A stretch of 20,466 nt of DNA from Lentisphaeria bacterium (GCA_016287975.1 JAEEXV010000316.1:1-20466); one strand, 5' to 3'; shown: positions 1-6,128, numbered from the stretch's first letter. The notes: generated by a model not told the origin, from the sequence alone. Numbers and translations are program-made.

Positions 1-62
1 ACCCTCGAAAACTGTGTTCGACGAGATGATGTCTGTTTTCTTAAAACCGCCCTTTCCTGCAT
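1..62 (-). CDS. 5' end of a leftward gene cut by the window edge
   Basis: On the minus strand an ATG at 62-60 follows a GAGGG ribosome binding site with about 5 nt spacing and opens a frame with no stop to the window edge. The visible start reads MQERAVLRKQTSSRRTQFSR, basic and protein-like. It begins 7 nt after the stop of a possible small upstream frame (70-222), which suggests a two-gene leftward unit. Only 20 residues are visible, so no family can be named. The start call rests on the ribosome binding site and the open frame only. Confidence 0.4.
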   Translation of the reverse strand, partial: MQERAVLRKQTSSRRTQFSR

Positions 63-69
63 TCTACCC

Positions 70-222
70 TCAATACATACGACGAGTTATCTGTTCTATT
101 TCAGACCGATTTAAGGCTCCTGCACTCCTGACAAGACATGCATCACTTGCCGGCCATTCGTCTATGCCACTTATCTCCACGATGTCCATCCTTCGCCAGG
201 AGGGCAGTATACTCTCAGCCAT
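70..222 (-). CDS. Possible small leftward ORF, 50 aa, unknown
   Basis: The minus frame from ATG 222-220 to TGA 72-70 encodes about 50 residues (MAESILPSWRRMDIVEISG...ITRRMY). The C-terminal part, with a helix-like LNRSEIEQITRRM, looks more like protein than random sequence. A later in-frame ATG at Met12 is an alternative start. The first ATG sits inside one arm of a 15-bp hairpin (210-243) and has no good ribosome binding site. If the gene is real, its translation may be limited by that structure. The frame stays open upstream to 408, but that part overlaps the cassette inverted repeat and does not look coding. No family is recognised. Confidence 0.3.
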   Translation of the reverse strand: MAESILPSWRRMDIVEISGIDEWPASDACLVRSAGALNRSEIEQITRRMY

Positions 223-243
223 GCCAACGCATGGCTGAGAGTA
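210..243. repeat. Perfect 15-bp hairpin with CAAC loop
   Basis: Bases 210-224 (TACTCTCAGCCATGC) pair perfectly with 229-243 (GCATGGCTGAGAGTA) around a 4-nt loop. No T-run follows on either strand, so this is not a standard intrinsic terminator. On the minus strand the 3' arm contains the candidate start codon of the 50-aa ORF. It could be a translational switch, a protein-binding site or a recombination/mobile-element end. Confidence 0.7.
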
Positions 244-346
244 GGAGCATGTGTGTGTAATTTGAACTGATGCTCCGGAAATACAATACAAATGCTGTGA
301 AGGCCGCCATTCCTTTTCGCACGCCGCTACCATGGCGGTTTTCTCC

Positions 347-371
347 CCCCTTCCCAGGCAAATCACCTTGA
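347..371 (+). repeat. Left inverted repeat of the exonuclease cassette
   Basis: This 25-bp sequence is the reverse complement of 2585-2609 with 23 of 25 positions matching (mismatches at 352 and 355). The inner 16 bases (356-371, AGGCAAATCACCTTGA) match perfectly. A run of seven T follows at 375-381. The pair encloses exactly the two rightward genes at 474-2553. No clear target-site duplication is visible outside the repeats. Confidence 0.7.
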
Positions 372-394
372 GAGTTTTTTTATGCCCATATGAT

Positions 395-423
395 TTGCAA
401 TTCCGCATGACGCATTATATTAG
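395..423 (+). promoter_or_regulatory. Candidate promoter of the exonuclease-BRCT gene
   Basis: TTGCAA at 395-400 and TATTAG at 418-423 are separated by 17 bp. Each matches the sigma-70 consensus at 4 of 6 positions. They lie inside the left inverted repeat and about 50 bp before the start codon. This is a sequence match only. The neighbouring TTATAT at 415-420 gives a poorer spacing. Confidence 0.35.
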
Positions 424-473
424 CCTATCGTTTTCATCGGTGAAAGCGCCATAAGCAGAAGGGATTGGAAATC

Positions 474-1604
474 ATGTTTGAGAACATTACCGTCTTTGAC
501 ATTGAAACGCCAGATAAGTTTCATTCCCGTATTTGCTCAATTGGCATAACGCGAATGGAAAATGGGCAGATTATCGAAAGCGAGAATTACCTTATAAACC
601 CCGAATGTGATTTCTGCGAAAGGAACACGGCCAAACACGGCATTTGTAAAAACAATGTTGCGGGAAAACCAACGTTTGCGGAGTTTTGGGAAAGGAAAAG
701 CGGATTGTTTGATGACATAGTGGCGGGGCACGGGCTGACCTTCGATTTGAGCGTATTGGCTAAGACGCTTTCCGCTTATGGAATTGATGCAAAGCCATTC
801 CGCTATATTGATACTGTCAAACTGTCAAAACAATTTATTCCTGGATTGACTGATTTCAAGTTGCCGACTGTTTGCAGTGCGTTGGGCATCGACCTTGGTA
901 ATCATCACGATTCTGGAAATGATTGCCTTGCCGCCGCAAAGATACTACAAAAGTTTCTTTGTAATTGCCCCGAAACTTTGCTTGCTGGCTATTTGACCAC
1001 GTTTGACGCTGATGCAATGCGAAACAGGATTAGGCGCGACTATAGCCAGCGGGAAGCCACAAATCTTTCACTTGAAACACGGGCGCTTCGAATGCTTAAA
1101 ATGGCAATTGAAGAAGCAAGCAAGGATGGCGCGATACAATTTGAGGATTTTATTGTATTGCTTGGCTTTATGGAAAAGTGTTTTCTTGGGTTGTATGACC
1201 GCTACCCGTTTTTTGAGATAATCGACAAAGTTAGCGATATTTTAGAGGATGGCGTTGTAACACCAGAGGAACTTGAAGACTTTACCAAGTACTGCCACGA
1301 AGTATTCAACCCAGTGGAAAACTCCGATAGTAAGTTTGATGGTGGGGTAAGCGGCAAGCACATTGTCCTAACCGGGGACTTTGCGCTTGCGCCGAGAAAG
1401 GAAGTTGAAAAGATGCTGAAGGAGCGTGGGGCAGTTATGCAAGACAAGCCAAACGGGCAGACTAACATGGTGATTGTCGGGAAGTTGGGGAGCAAGGCTT
1501 GGTCGATGGGCAGTTATGGAAGCAAAGTGGAAAAGGCAAAGCAACTCCAAAGCAAAGGATATGACATCAAGATACTAAAGGAAGAAGACGTTTTCCCCAA
1601 CTAA
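474..1604 (+). CDS. DEDDh 3'-5' exonuclease with C-terminal BRCT domain
   Basis: The protein has 376 residues. The N-terminal 165 residues are a DnaQ-like RNase T fold: D9-x-E11 in VFDIET, D91 in the GLTFDLSVL segment, and H145...D150 in HDSGND. Together these make a complete DEDDh catalytic set. Residues 200-280 are helical with acidic turns. Residues 291-376 form a BRCT domain beginning GKHIVLTGDF, a fold that in DNA ligase and repair factors binds DNA ends or partners. It should degrade DNA or RNA from the 3' end, guided by the BRCT part. The ATG at 474 is chosen because AGAAGGG lies about 10 nt upstream. An in-frame TTG at 465 is too close to that site. It is followed 52 bp later by the zinc-ribbon gene. 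Base composition is far more AT-rich than the right half of the window. Family assignment is firm; biological role is unknown. Confidence 0.88.
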   Translation: MFENITVFDIETPDKFHSRICSIGITRMENGQIIESENYLINPECDFCERNTAKHGICKNNVAGKPTFAEFWERKSGLFDDIVAGHGLTFDLSVLAKTLSAYGIDAKPFRYIDTVKLSKQFIPGLTDFKLPTVCSALGIDLGNHHDSGNDCLAAAKILQKFLCNCPETLLAGYLTTFDADAMRNRIRRDYSQREATNLSLETRALRMLKMAIEEASKDGAIQFEDFIVLLGFMEKCFLGLYDRYPFFEIIDKVSDILEDGVVTPEELEDFTKYCHEVFNPVENSDSKFDGGVSGKHIVLTGDFALAPRKEVEKMLKERGAVMQDKPNGQTNMVIVGKLGSKAWSMGSYGSKVEKAKQLQSKGYDIKILKEEDVFPN

Positions 1605-1656
1605 AAGATTTTTAGCTATTCCTCACCCCCAATGATTTTACTTTAGGAGCCACCCC

Positions 1657-2553
1657 ATGAAAATCAAATGCCCATACTGCAATCAGTCGTACGAACTGAC
1701 CGACGAAGAATTATTTTCCATTGGAAACCAGGATTTGGAGTGCGCAAACTGCCACAAGCAATTCGACCTCCGCGAAGTGGTTGCCGCTTTTGAAGAGTAT
1801 ATGACAACCGTCGCAGAACTGGCACGGGATATCAGAAAAGAAACCGAGGAAACCGCCGCAGAGAAGGAAAATCTCAAAATGGCGAAAGAGGAGATTAAGC
1901 ATATGAAAGATGTCGACTATGACACCGAGCGCGACATCATCGACAGGGAACAAAACCTCGAATCGGCGATTGATAATATCAAAACGATGAAAGAGGATTT
2001 GGCGACGGCTAAAAAGGATTATAAATGGACGGCGAAAGAAAGTATGATGAAAGAGGACAAAGCGGAAGATGATTATAAGGAGCGAATTTTCAATGCGTTT
2101 GAGGCGGGATATCTAAAATCACCGCTTGAACCAAACGATAAAATGAAAATTATGAATTATATGATAATGGGGAATTGTTCTGACGTGCTGGAGGAAGTAT
2201 TCTCTTCTGAAAAGTTCAGATACTGCCTTAACGATGAGGTTGCTGAAATTGCCGACAGATTGCGACACGATGAATACCTGCCTTTGATTGGCATCCCAGA
2301 AGGGAGCGACGGCACCATTACGCCGAAGCAACTTGCCTTGCTTGTGAGATTCGGTTTTGACGAAAGTAGGATGTCGCAATTGAGTAAGTCCAGTGCCAGC
2401 ACGCTTATTAGCCGCATCCTAAACGAAAACGGCTTTGCAAAGTCTGAATGGAAAGAGAAATTGCTGAATTGCGAGGACAGGGATGAACTCCGCGAAGCAA
2501 TCGCCAGATTCCACGCCGCGCAGTTGGTAATCCCGCCACCAAAGGAAGGCTAA
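1657..2553 (+). CDS. Zinc-ribbon, coiled-coil protein of unknown function
   Basis: The 298-residue protein opens with a zinc ribbon, C5-x2-C8 and C29-x2-C32. A charged coiled coil follows at about residues 48-135 (rich in Glu/Lys, with MKEDL/MKDVD heptads), then a helical C-terminal half. Near residues 215-255 is a segment of the form TPKQLALLVRFGF...LSKSSASTLISRI. It resembles a small helical domain also seen at the C terminus of the Pro/Gln-rich protein at 7165-7734. TAGGAG lies about 8 nt before the ATG. The gene is likely co-transcribed with the exonuclease and shares its foreign composition and flanking repeats. It may be the DNA- or partner-recognition half of a two-protein system. No named family is claimed. 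Confidence 0.75.
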   Translation: MKIKCPYCNQSYELTDEELFSIGNQDLECANCHKQFDLREVVAAFEEYMTTVAELARDIRKETEETAAEKENLKMAKEEIKHMKDVDYDTERDIIDREQNLESAIDNIKTMKEDLATAKKDYKWTAKESMMKEDKAEDDYKERIFNAFEAGYLKSPLEPNDKMKIMNYMIMGNCSDVLEEVFSSEKFRYCLNDEVAEIADRLRHDEYLPLIGIPEGSDGTITPKQLALLVRFGFDESRMSQLSKSSASTLISRILNENGFAKSEWKEKLLNCEDRDELREAIARFHAAQLVIPPPKEG

Positions 2554-2576
2554 TATATAGGGCTGCCCCCCGTTTC

Positions 2577-2616
2577 CCCGCCCTTCAAGGTGATTTGCCT
2601 TGGTAGGGGCTTTTTT
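2577..2616 (+). terminator. Terminator-like end of the cassette
   Basis: Two short stems can form: CCCC 2577-2580 with GGGG 2606-2609, and AAGG 2587-2590 with CCTT 2598-2601. Six T follow at 2611-2616. The structure overlaps the right inverted repeat, so one sequence may serve both as repeat and as end of the two-gene transcript. The stem is interrupted and therefore only moderately convincing. Confidence 0.4.
2585..2609 (-). repeat. Right inverted repeat of the exonuclease cassette
   Basis: This is the mate of 347-371 in opposite orientation. Positions 2585-2600 are the exact reverse complement of 356-371, and the match extends to 2609 with two mismatches. It lies 32 bp after the stop codon of the zinc-ribbon gene. 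Confidence 0.7.
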
Positions 2617-2782
2617 GGGCGAGGTCTTTAAACAGAATACAAACAGCGCATTTTAGGGATACGCTCGTCATGGGAGCCGATTGAACAAGACAGATGCCAG
2701 CGCCTCTTCTTTGCACGAAGGTCATCCCTAGATGGCGATGCTATTTGTCGCCTTGTTTCTACAGTGCCTCTTGCAGGCATGG
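2617..2782. other. Gene-free stretch between cassette and leftward ORF
   Basis: No convincing reading frame, RNA gene or strong hairpin is seen here. The stretch lies just outside the right inverted repeat and downstream of the leftward gene at 2783-3106. Composition is intermediate between the cassette and the GC-rich region. Confidence 0.5.
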
Positions 2783-3106
2783 TCATCTTCCCTCTTGAAC
2801 ATCTCCGACGGTTCCATACTTCGCCAATCCCGCAGCCATTGACGCCACCATCTCATCCGGCAATTTCTCCAATACCGCAAGTAGCGAGGCCAACTGTTCC
2901 CTGTGATCGGGATTGGCGTCCTGCATCTGGTATCGAACGGTCAGCAGCACAGTTTCCTTCAGGCTCGTCGGCTTGTATTGCCACTCTGAAAGCACGTCAT
3001 TGCCCCAGTCCAGCCACTGCCCTTTCGGGAGTGGCTGGCGGGCTATGCGGCGAAACATCCTCATCACGAGGTCGGACTTCGGCTCATGGAGGCTGGAGCT
3101 GGGCAT
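2783..3106 (-). CDS. Hypothetical protein, 107 aa
   Basis: The minus frame encodes 107 residues and is rich in helix-forming residues after an initial basic stretch (RMFRRIARQPLPKGQWLDWG). A GGAG sits about 9 nt before the ATG at 3106-3104. A sigma-70-like promoter (TTGAAG, 18 bp, TATACT) lies about 140 bp upstream at 3246-3275. No signal peptide, metal-binding motif or known fold is recognisable. The sequence looks like a genuine small soluble protein, but it has no identifiable partner nearby. An overlapping minus frame at 3084-3293 is Cys/Trp-rich and less protein-like. Confidence 0.5.
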   Translation of the reverse strand: MPSSSLHEPKSDLVMRMFRRIARQPLPKGQWLDWGNDVLSEWQYKPTSLKETVLLTVRYQMQDANPDHREQLASLLAVLEKLPDEMVASMAAGLAKYGTVGDVQEGR

Positions 3107-3245
3107 ATATGGAAACTCCGCATGACCGGCAGCGGGACGCCTGCTCCAGCCACGGCCCGCCGCACATTTGATTCACCCGACCCGGCCACCAACACTGGCC
3201 GCGCCCCTTCGCGCCCTTGCCCAGGACGGACGGAGCCCACACTAC

Positions 3246-3275
3246 AGTATACTTTGCGACGATATGGTTCTTCAA
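3246..3275 (-). promoter_or_regulatory. Candidate leftward promoter
   Basis: Read on the minus strand, TTGAAG (plus 3270-3275) and TATACT (plus 3246-3251) are 18 bp apart, a good sigma-70 match. It would transcribe the 107-aa gene after a leader of about 130 nt. The region between is GC-rich and without a clear hairpin. Confidence 0.45.
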
Positions 3276-3316
3276 TGCTGCCAATGCTGCCATTTCTTCA
3301 TTTAAAAGTCACTTTT

Positions 3317-3328
3317 GATTTGCAAATC
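3317..3328. promoter_or_regulatory. Perfect 12-bp palindrome GATTTGCAAATC
   Basis: The palindrome lies in an AT-rich gene-free stretch (3290-3430) between divergently placed units. The half-site GATTTGC also occurs at 393-399 and inside both cassette inverted repeats. It could be a binding site for a regulator or recombinase. Twelve-base palindromes in AT-rich DNA can also arise by chance. Confidence 0.3.
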
Positions 3329-3433
3329 GGAAAGAAGCATCTATATTAAGCAAATAGTCATAAAACCGTGACTTTAATAAAATCTCGAACAGGAGCCTTT
3401 CAAGGAACAAACAGAATCTGACATCTCATTTTG

Positions 3434-3466
3434 TTGACATTAACATAAACTGCTCCGGAGCATAAC
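3434..3466 (+). promoter_or_regulatory. Candidate promoter with internal 12-bp palindrome
   Basis: A consensus TTGACA at 3434-3439 is followed by a perfect palindrome TGCTCCGGAGCA at 3451-3462. A CATAAC at 3461-3466 could act as a weak -10, but the spacing of 21 bp is long. The palindrome sits where a repressor or a spacing-dependent activator would bind. The 9-base CCGGAGCAT of this site also occurs, inverted, at 270-278. It would drive the leader RNA and the membrane protein downstream. Confidence 0.35.
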
Positions 3467-3469
3467 TCC

Positions 3470-3630
3470 TGGACAGTGCAAGTGCTGTCGTTACACCCTC
3501 AAATCCACCACATTGACCTCGTGACAGATACAGCGATTCCAGCACGCTCAGCTTGGGCGTTGCTTTTTCGTGTGTATCTGTAGGGCTGTGGTGGCCCTGA
3601 GGGTGTTACTGAAGAGTAACGCCCTTTTTT
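3470..3630 (+). ncRNA. Structured leader RNA with antiterminator/terminator switch
   Basis: Four nested pairings are visible: 3490-3501 with 3598-3609 (11 of 12), 3505-3511 CCACCAC with 3588-3594 GTGGTGG, 3524-3532 ACAGATACA with 3573-3581 TGTATCTGT, and an apical stem AGCACGC 3541-3547 with GCGTTGCT 3557-3564. A 5' hairpin GACAG/CTGTC lies near 3472-3489. The 3' strand of the outermost helix (3598-3609) is also the 5' strand of an intrinsic terminator (3601-3630), so the two folds exclude each other. AGGGC 3582-3586 and GCCCT 3593-3597 can form a hairpin whose loop could pair with CCACCAC as a pseudoknot. The membrane protein gene starts 55 nt later with no promoter between. This suggests a cis-regulatory leader, although a free small RNA is possible. 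I do not recognise a named riboswitch class. Confidence 0.55.
3601..3630 (+). terminator. Intrinsic terminator of the leader RNA
   Basis: GGGTGTTAC 3601-3609 pairs with GTAACGCCC 3616-3624 (nine pairs, one G-T) around a 6-nt loop TGAAGA and is followed by six T. It is the clearest intrinsic terminator in the left half of the window. Confidence 0.85.
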
Positions 3631-3684
3631 GTTTCTAACATAAAAAGAACTGAACTAAGAGAACCAACACCTCGGGAGAATGCC

Positions 3685-4056
3685 ATGAGTGAGAAAGAAG
3701 AACAACAGGTCGAAAATGGGCTGGGAATTTTCTGTGATGTTATCGCAGTCATCTTTGCAATAGTAGCAGGAATCTTTGGGGTACATAAGGCCAGTGGATT
3801 TTGGTTCTGCACTTGGATCTTTATTGAATGCTTCACTACCACTCTTATTGGCGGATTCCTTGGTAGCCGAATTGGCCTCTGGATGCGAAATTATGTGGGT
3901 GATACACTCATAACGGGAAGAAGCCAATCTGATCTATTCTGGAATAAATTATTTGCTCAAATTGGGCTTCCCTTAGGAGGCGTCTTTTTTGGTGGGCTAT
4001 TGGTTTGCATTCTCGTCGGCAAACTTTTTCATGGAGAATTGTTCATGAAATGGTAG
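3685..4056 (+). CDS. Small membrane protein with three predicted helices
   Basis: The protein has 123 residues. A short charged N-terminus (SEKEEQQ) precedes three hydrophobic segments at about residues 13-32, 38-60 and 92-114. Between the second and third is a soluble loop with GRSQSDLFWNKL. The third segment is glycine-rich (GLPLGGVFFGGLL). GGGAG lies 6 nt before the ATG at 3685; a nearer ATG at 3680 overlaps that spacing and is out of frame. It is the only gene directly downstream of the structured leader and terminator at 3470-3630, so its expression probably depends on read-through there. No named family is recognised. The role could be transport, stress sensing or phage-related membrane disturbance; none is shown. 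Confidence 0.7.
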   Translation: MSEKEEQQVENGLGIFCDVIAVIFAIVAGIFGVHKASGFWFCTWIFIECFTTTLIGGFLGSRIGLWMRNYVGDTLITGRSQSDLFWNKLFAQIGLPLGGVFFGGLLVCILVGKLFHGELFMKW

Positions 4057-4118
4057 CCGCTTTCATATGACTTAAAGGTGGTATAATCTCATTGACACAA
4101 AAAGAACCTTAGGAAAAA

Positions 4119-4157
4119 GAATCCCCCGCATGGCTGACGTGGCTGTGCGGAGGATTC
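4119..4157 (-). terminator. Terminator closing the leftward gene train
   Basis: GAATCCCCCGCA 4119-4130 pairs with TGCGGAGGATTC 4146-4157 (11 of 12). On the minus strand the stem is followed by CTTTTTCC, fitting an intrinsic terminator for the leftward operon. On the plus strand only a weak T-rich CTCTTGGTT follows, so it may stop rightward transcripts less well. Confidence 0.7.
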
Positions 4158-4194
4158 CTCTTGGTTAATCCTTGATTGCCTGGATGCAGACGGA

Positions 4195-4314
4195 CTACTT
4201 CTGGGCGGTGCTTTCCTTGGGCATGAAGTCCACGGACATGCCATCGCTGTGGGCATAGTGGTGCGAGAGCAGCAAATGGCGCCCACGGAAGAGGATGACC
4301 TGGCCTTTGTAGTT
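4195..4314 (-). pseudogene. Small ORF or gene remnant without a start, 39 aa
   Basis: Between TAG at 4317-4315 and TAG at 4197-4195 the minus strand encodes 39 protein-like residues, including GQVILFRGRHLLLSHHYAHS and DFMPKESTAQK. No standard start stands at its head. The bases just before it read accatagaactac, which would give ATG-AAC-TAC if one A were absent. A one-base insertion that destroyed a start codon is therefore conceivable. No ribosome binding site is visible. It could also be the 3' end of an older gene, or be translated from the internal TTG or ATG. Confidence 0.35.
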
Positions 4315-4332
4315 CTATGGTCGCAGGAGGTG

Positions 4333-4506
4333 TCAGTCTCTATGGTGAGCGTGTGCCTTCGGGGCTGTTTCGTCCTCCTCGTCTTCGTCGGTTTCATCAG
4401 GCATGTATGGACCGTCGAACTCGGTGCCGCATTCGCAGCAGAGGTATCCGTCGTCCCATTCGATGATGTCGTCGGAGGAGTGGCAGTTAGGGCATTGAAG
4501 TTGCAT
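4333..4506 (-). CDS. Zinc-ribbon microprotein with acidic tail, 57 aa
   Basis: The protein begins MQLQCPNCHSS with C5-x2-C8. A second knuckle CCEC follows at residues 23-26, and an acidic stretch (DETDEDEEDE) plus a His-rich tail end it. The longer frame from 4608 overlaps the upstream gene; the ATG at 4506-4504 is preferred because GGAGG lies 7 nt upstream. It starts one base after the stop of the preceding gene (4508-4810), so the two are co-translated. The ribbon probably binds zinc and contacts nucleic acid or protein. Function unknown. Confidence 0.65.
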   Translation of the reverse strand: MQLQCPNCHSSDDIIEWDDGYLCCECGTEFDGPYMPDETDEDEEDETAPKAHAHHRD

Positions 4507-4507
4507 G

Positions 4508-4810
4508 TCAGGGCCTCCATTCGTGCCCGCAGCGTTCGCAGCGGTAAAGACCGTTTGTCTCGTCAACCATTCGCCCGAGGGTGCGTCCAATAGTGCCTCC
4601 CGCGACACAGCCTCCCAGCAGCCCGAGGAGGCTGCCGCAGACGGTGCCGATGCCGGGCATGAAGGCGGTTCCGATGGCCGCGCCGCGCTTTACCCCTGCA
4701 CAGGCACCTGCGAAGGCGGCACATCCGCCTGCGGTGATGCCAATGCCGGTGCCAAAACGGCGGAAGCGGTCATTTAGTACGGCATCGCTGCCGCATTGAG
4801 GACATTTCAT
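4508..4810 (-). CDS. Split zinc ribbon around a glycine-zipper membrane segment
   Basis: The 100-residue protein has one CxxC at C3/C6 and its partner at C91/C94. Between them, residues 20-80, lies a Gly/Ala-rich hydrophobic stretch with GxxxG spacing (GTGIGITAGGCAAFAG and later GSLLGLLGG). Two short membrane helices could form there, with both ribbon halves on the same side. GGGAGGC sits 8 nt before the start. The ATG overlaps the TGA of the upstream gene as ATGA, which implies translational coupling. It could be a membrane-tethered zinc protein of a mobile element. No named family is claimed. Confidence 0.65.
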   Translation of the reverse strand: MKCPQCGSDAVLNDRFRRFGTGIGITAGGCAAFAGACAGVKRGAAIGTAFMPGIGTVCGSLLGLLGGCVAGGTIGRTLGRMVDETNGLYRCERCGHEWRP

Positions 4811-5301
4811 TTCGGTTCGCCTCCCTGGAACTGCACGGTGCTAACACACTGCCCAGAGCCTTTGACTGTCTGCACCTCCGCGACAGGCTCTTCGCCACTG
4901 TCATCGAAGTCGCACGACATCCAATCGACAACCATCCCACCAGAACGGGGATAGTAGGGCGAAACGATGAAGTTGCGGTTGCGCTCGCGGATTACCCTGT
5001 ACTCGCGGACGGTGAATTCCTTGTTCTCGTGGATGTCGTAGAGTCGTGCATCAATGGCGGGAACCTCGATGAACGGGTAGACCTTCTCCAGGATCTCGGC
5101 GCGGCGTTCGTCGGGGATGACGTATTCCATCGTGTCGGGCCCCTTTGCCATGTGAAGCGGTCGGGTCGGCAGGTCAAGCGGCTCGGACTCGGGCATGAGC
5201 ATGCAGAGCAGCGCCTTTTCAGAGCGGCTCATCTCGTCCTCCTCGTGGCGGTGGGTGGAGACGAAGATTCTGGCCGTCTGCGTTTCGGTTTTCTTCTTCA
5301 T
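4807..5301 (-). CDS. Hypothetical protein, 164 aa
   Basis: The gene is read from ATG 5301-5299 (MKKKTETQTARIF) because AAGGAG lies 7 nt upstream. The longer open frame to 5610 runs through a hairpin and the upstream gene and is rejected. The protein is hydrophilic and mixed in charge, with no membrane segment, cysteine cluster or recognised motif. A conserved-looking core is YVIPDERRAEILEKVYPFIE, followed by an aromatic segment FIVSPYYPRSGG. It overlaps the next gene by 4 bases. It follows the DUF932 gene in a plasmid/phage-like train, so a role in element maintenance is plausible but not shown. Confidence 0.6.
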   Translation of the reverse strand: MKKKTETQTARIFVSTHRHEEDEMSRSEKALLCMLMPESEPLDLPTRPLHMAKGPDTMEYVIPDERRAEILEKVYPFIEVPAIDARLYDIHENKEFTVREYRVIRERNRNFIVSPYYPRSGGMVVDWMSCDFDDSGEEPVAEVQTVKGSGQCVSTVQFQGGEPK

Positions 5302-5356
5302 TGGTGTTCTCCTTGTTTCTTGTGGTTTCTGTGCGGGTGCGTTTCTGGGTGAAAAG

Positions 5357-5380
5357 GCCCGGATGCCCAGGCATCCGGGC
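5357..5380 (-). terminator. Intercistronic hairpin after the DUF932 gene
   Basis: GCCCGGATGCC 5357-5367 and GGCATCCGGGC 5370-5380 pair perfectly over 11 bp with a 2-base turn. On the minus strand CTTTTC follows. The next gene's ribosome binding site lies only about 50 bp further on, with no room for an obvious promoter. It may act as a partial terminator or as an mRNA-stabilising end. Confidence 0.65.
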
Positions 5381-5396
5381 ACATGGGTATGTGGCG

Positions 5397-6128
5397 TCAG
5401 GGCGTCAAGGTGCTCGGAGATCCATCCAGCGCGAAGAGCCGGGTGAGTTTGCGGTGGCAGACATCGAACCTCGCGGGCGTGTACTTGTGGGCAATCTCCG
5501 TGAAGGCGTTGAGGAGGCTCCACTGCGTCCTTTCCCGGAAGTCGGCGTGTCGCGGCTCCAGGTACTCGTTGAAGACGGCGAGGATGTCGCAGGACGGGAT
5601 GGCGCCGCATTCAGCCGCGTTCACGATGGCGATTCTGGCCTGGTCGTCGGTGACGGGCATGTCGTGCAGGTCGAGCAGCCGATTCTCGAAGGCGAGGTAG
5701 CCGTCGGCCAGCGCGTCCATCGTCTCCTCCACCATCGAGGCCAGGTCGATGCCCGACGTGTGGCGGCGCTTGATGACGAACTCCCCGCCGAAGCAGAGGT
5801 TGGAGCAGACCAGCACGGAGACGCCGCAGCAGACGCCTGCGGCGAAGGACTGGTCGTGGGAGTTGCGGATGCCGATGCAGCGCGTCCATTCGGGGTTGCC
5901 CTGCCGGGCGAGTGTGACAACTCCAAACATCTTCTTCCGGTCGCGGGCGAGACCGAAGTATTCGGAGGCGATGGCGTAGCCGCGTCCGGTGATGGCGGAT
6001 TCGACCGCCTCCACGATTTCGATGTGCGGGACGGGCCGCCAGGTGGCGGTGCGGGACGGGGTCGGGACCGTCGCAAGCGTGGCGCGGTCCACGTACTTGT
6101 CGGTCGAGTTGGCGAGCATGAGGCCCAT
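5397..6128 (-). CDS. DUF932 family protein
   Basis: The protein has 243 residues. It fits the DUF932 family of plasmid- and phage-encoded proteins by its overall pattern: a central FGVVTLARQG...RCIGIRNSHDQS segment, then SVLVCSNLCFGGEFVIKRRHT, then a helical C-terminus. The SNLCFGG and RNSHD segments are the recognisable core. The biochemical function of DUF932 is not established; members travel with replication and anti-defence genes. AAAGGAG lies 6 nt before the ATG. Short hairpins flank the gene on both sides (5357-5380 and 6172-6201). The family call is from memory of the pattern. Confidence 0.75.
   Translation of the reverse strand: MGLMLANSTDKYVDRATLATVPTPSRTATWRPVPHIEIVEAVESAITGRGYAIASEYFGLARDRKKMFGVVTLARQGNPEWTRCIGIRNSHDQSFAAGVCCGVSVLVCSNLCFGGEFVIKRRHTSGIDLASMVEETMDALADGYLAFENRLLDLHDMPVTDDQARIAIVNAAECGAIPSCDILAVFNEYLEPRHADFRERTQWSLLNAFTEIAHKYTPARFDVCHRKLTRLFALDGSPSTLTP

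Noticed and set aside
3470..3630. Retron, 6S RNA or SRP RNA
   Set aside because: No reverse transcriptase follows, the conserved SRP tetraloop motif is absent, and the fold has no large central bubble of 6S type. The terminator overlap fits a leader better.
4082..4097. TATAAT followed by TTGACA as a rightward promoter
   Set aside because: The order is reversed for one promoter, no proper -35 precedes TATAAT, and only the terminator at 4119-4157 lies downstream.
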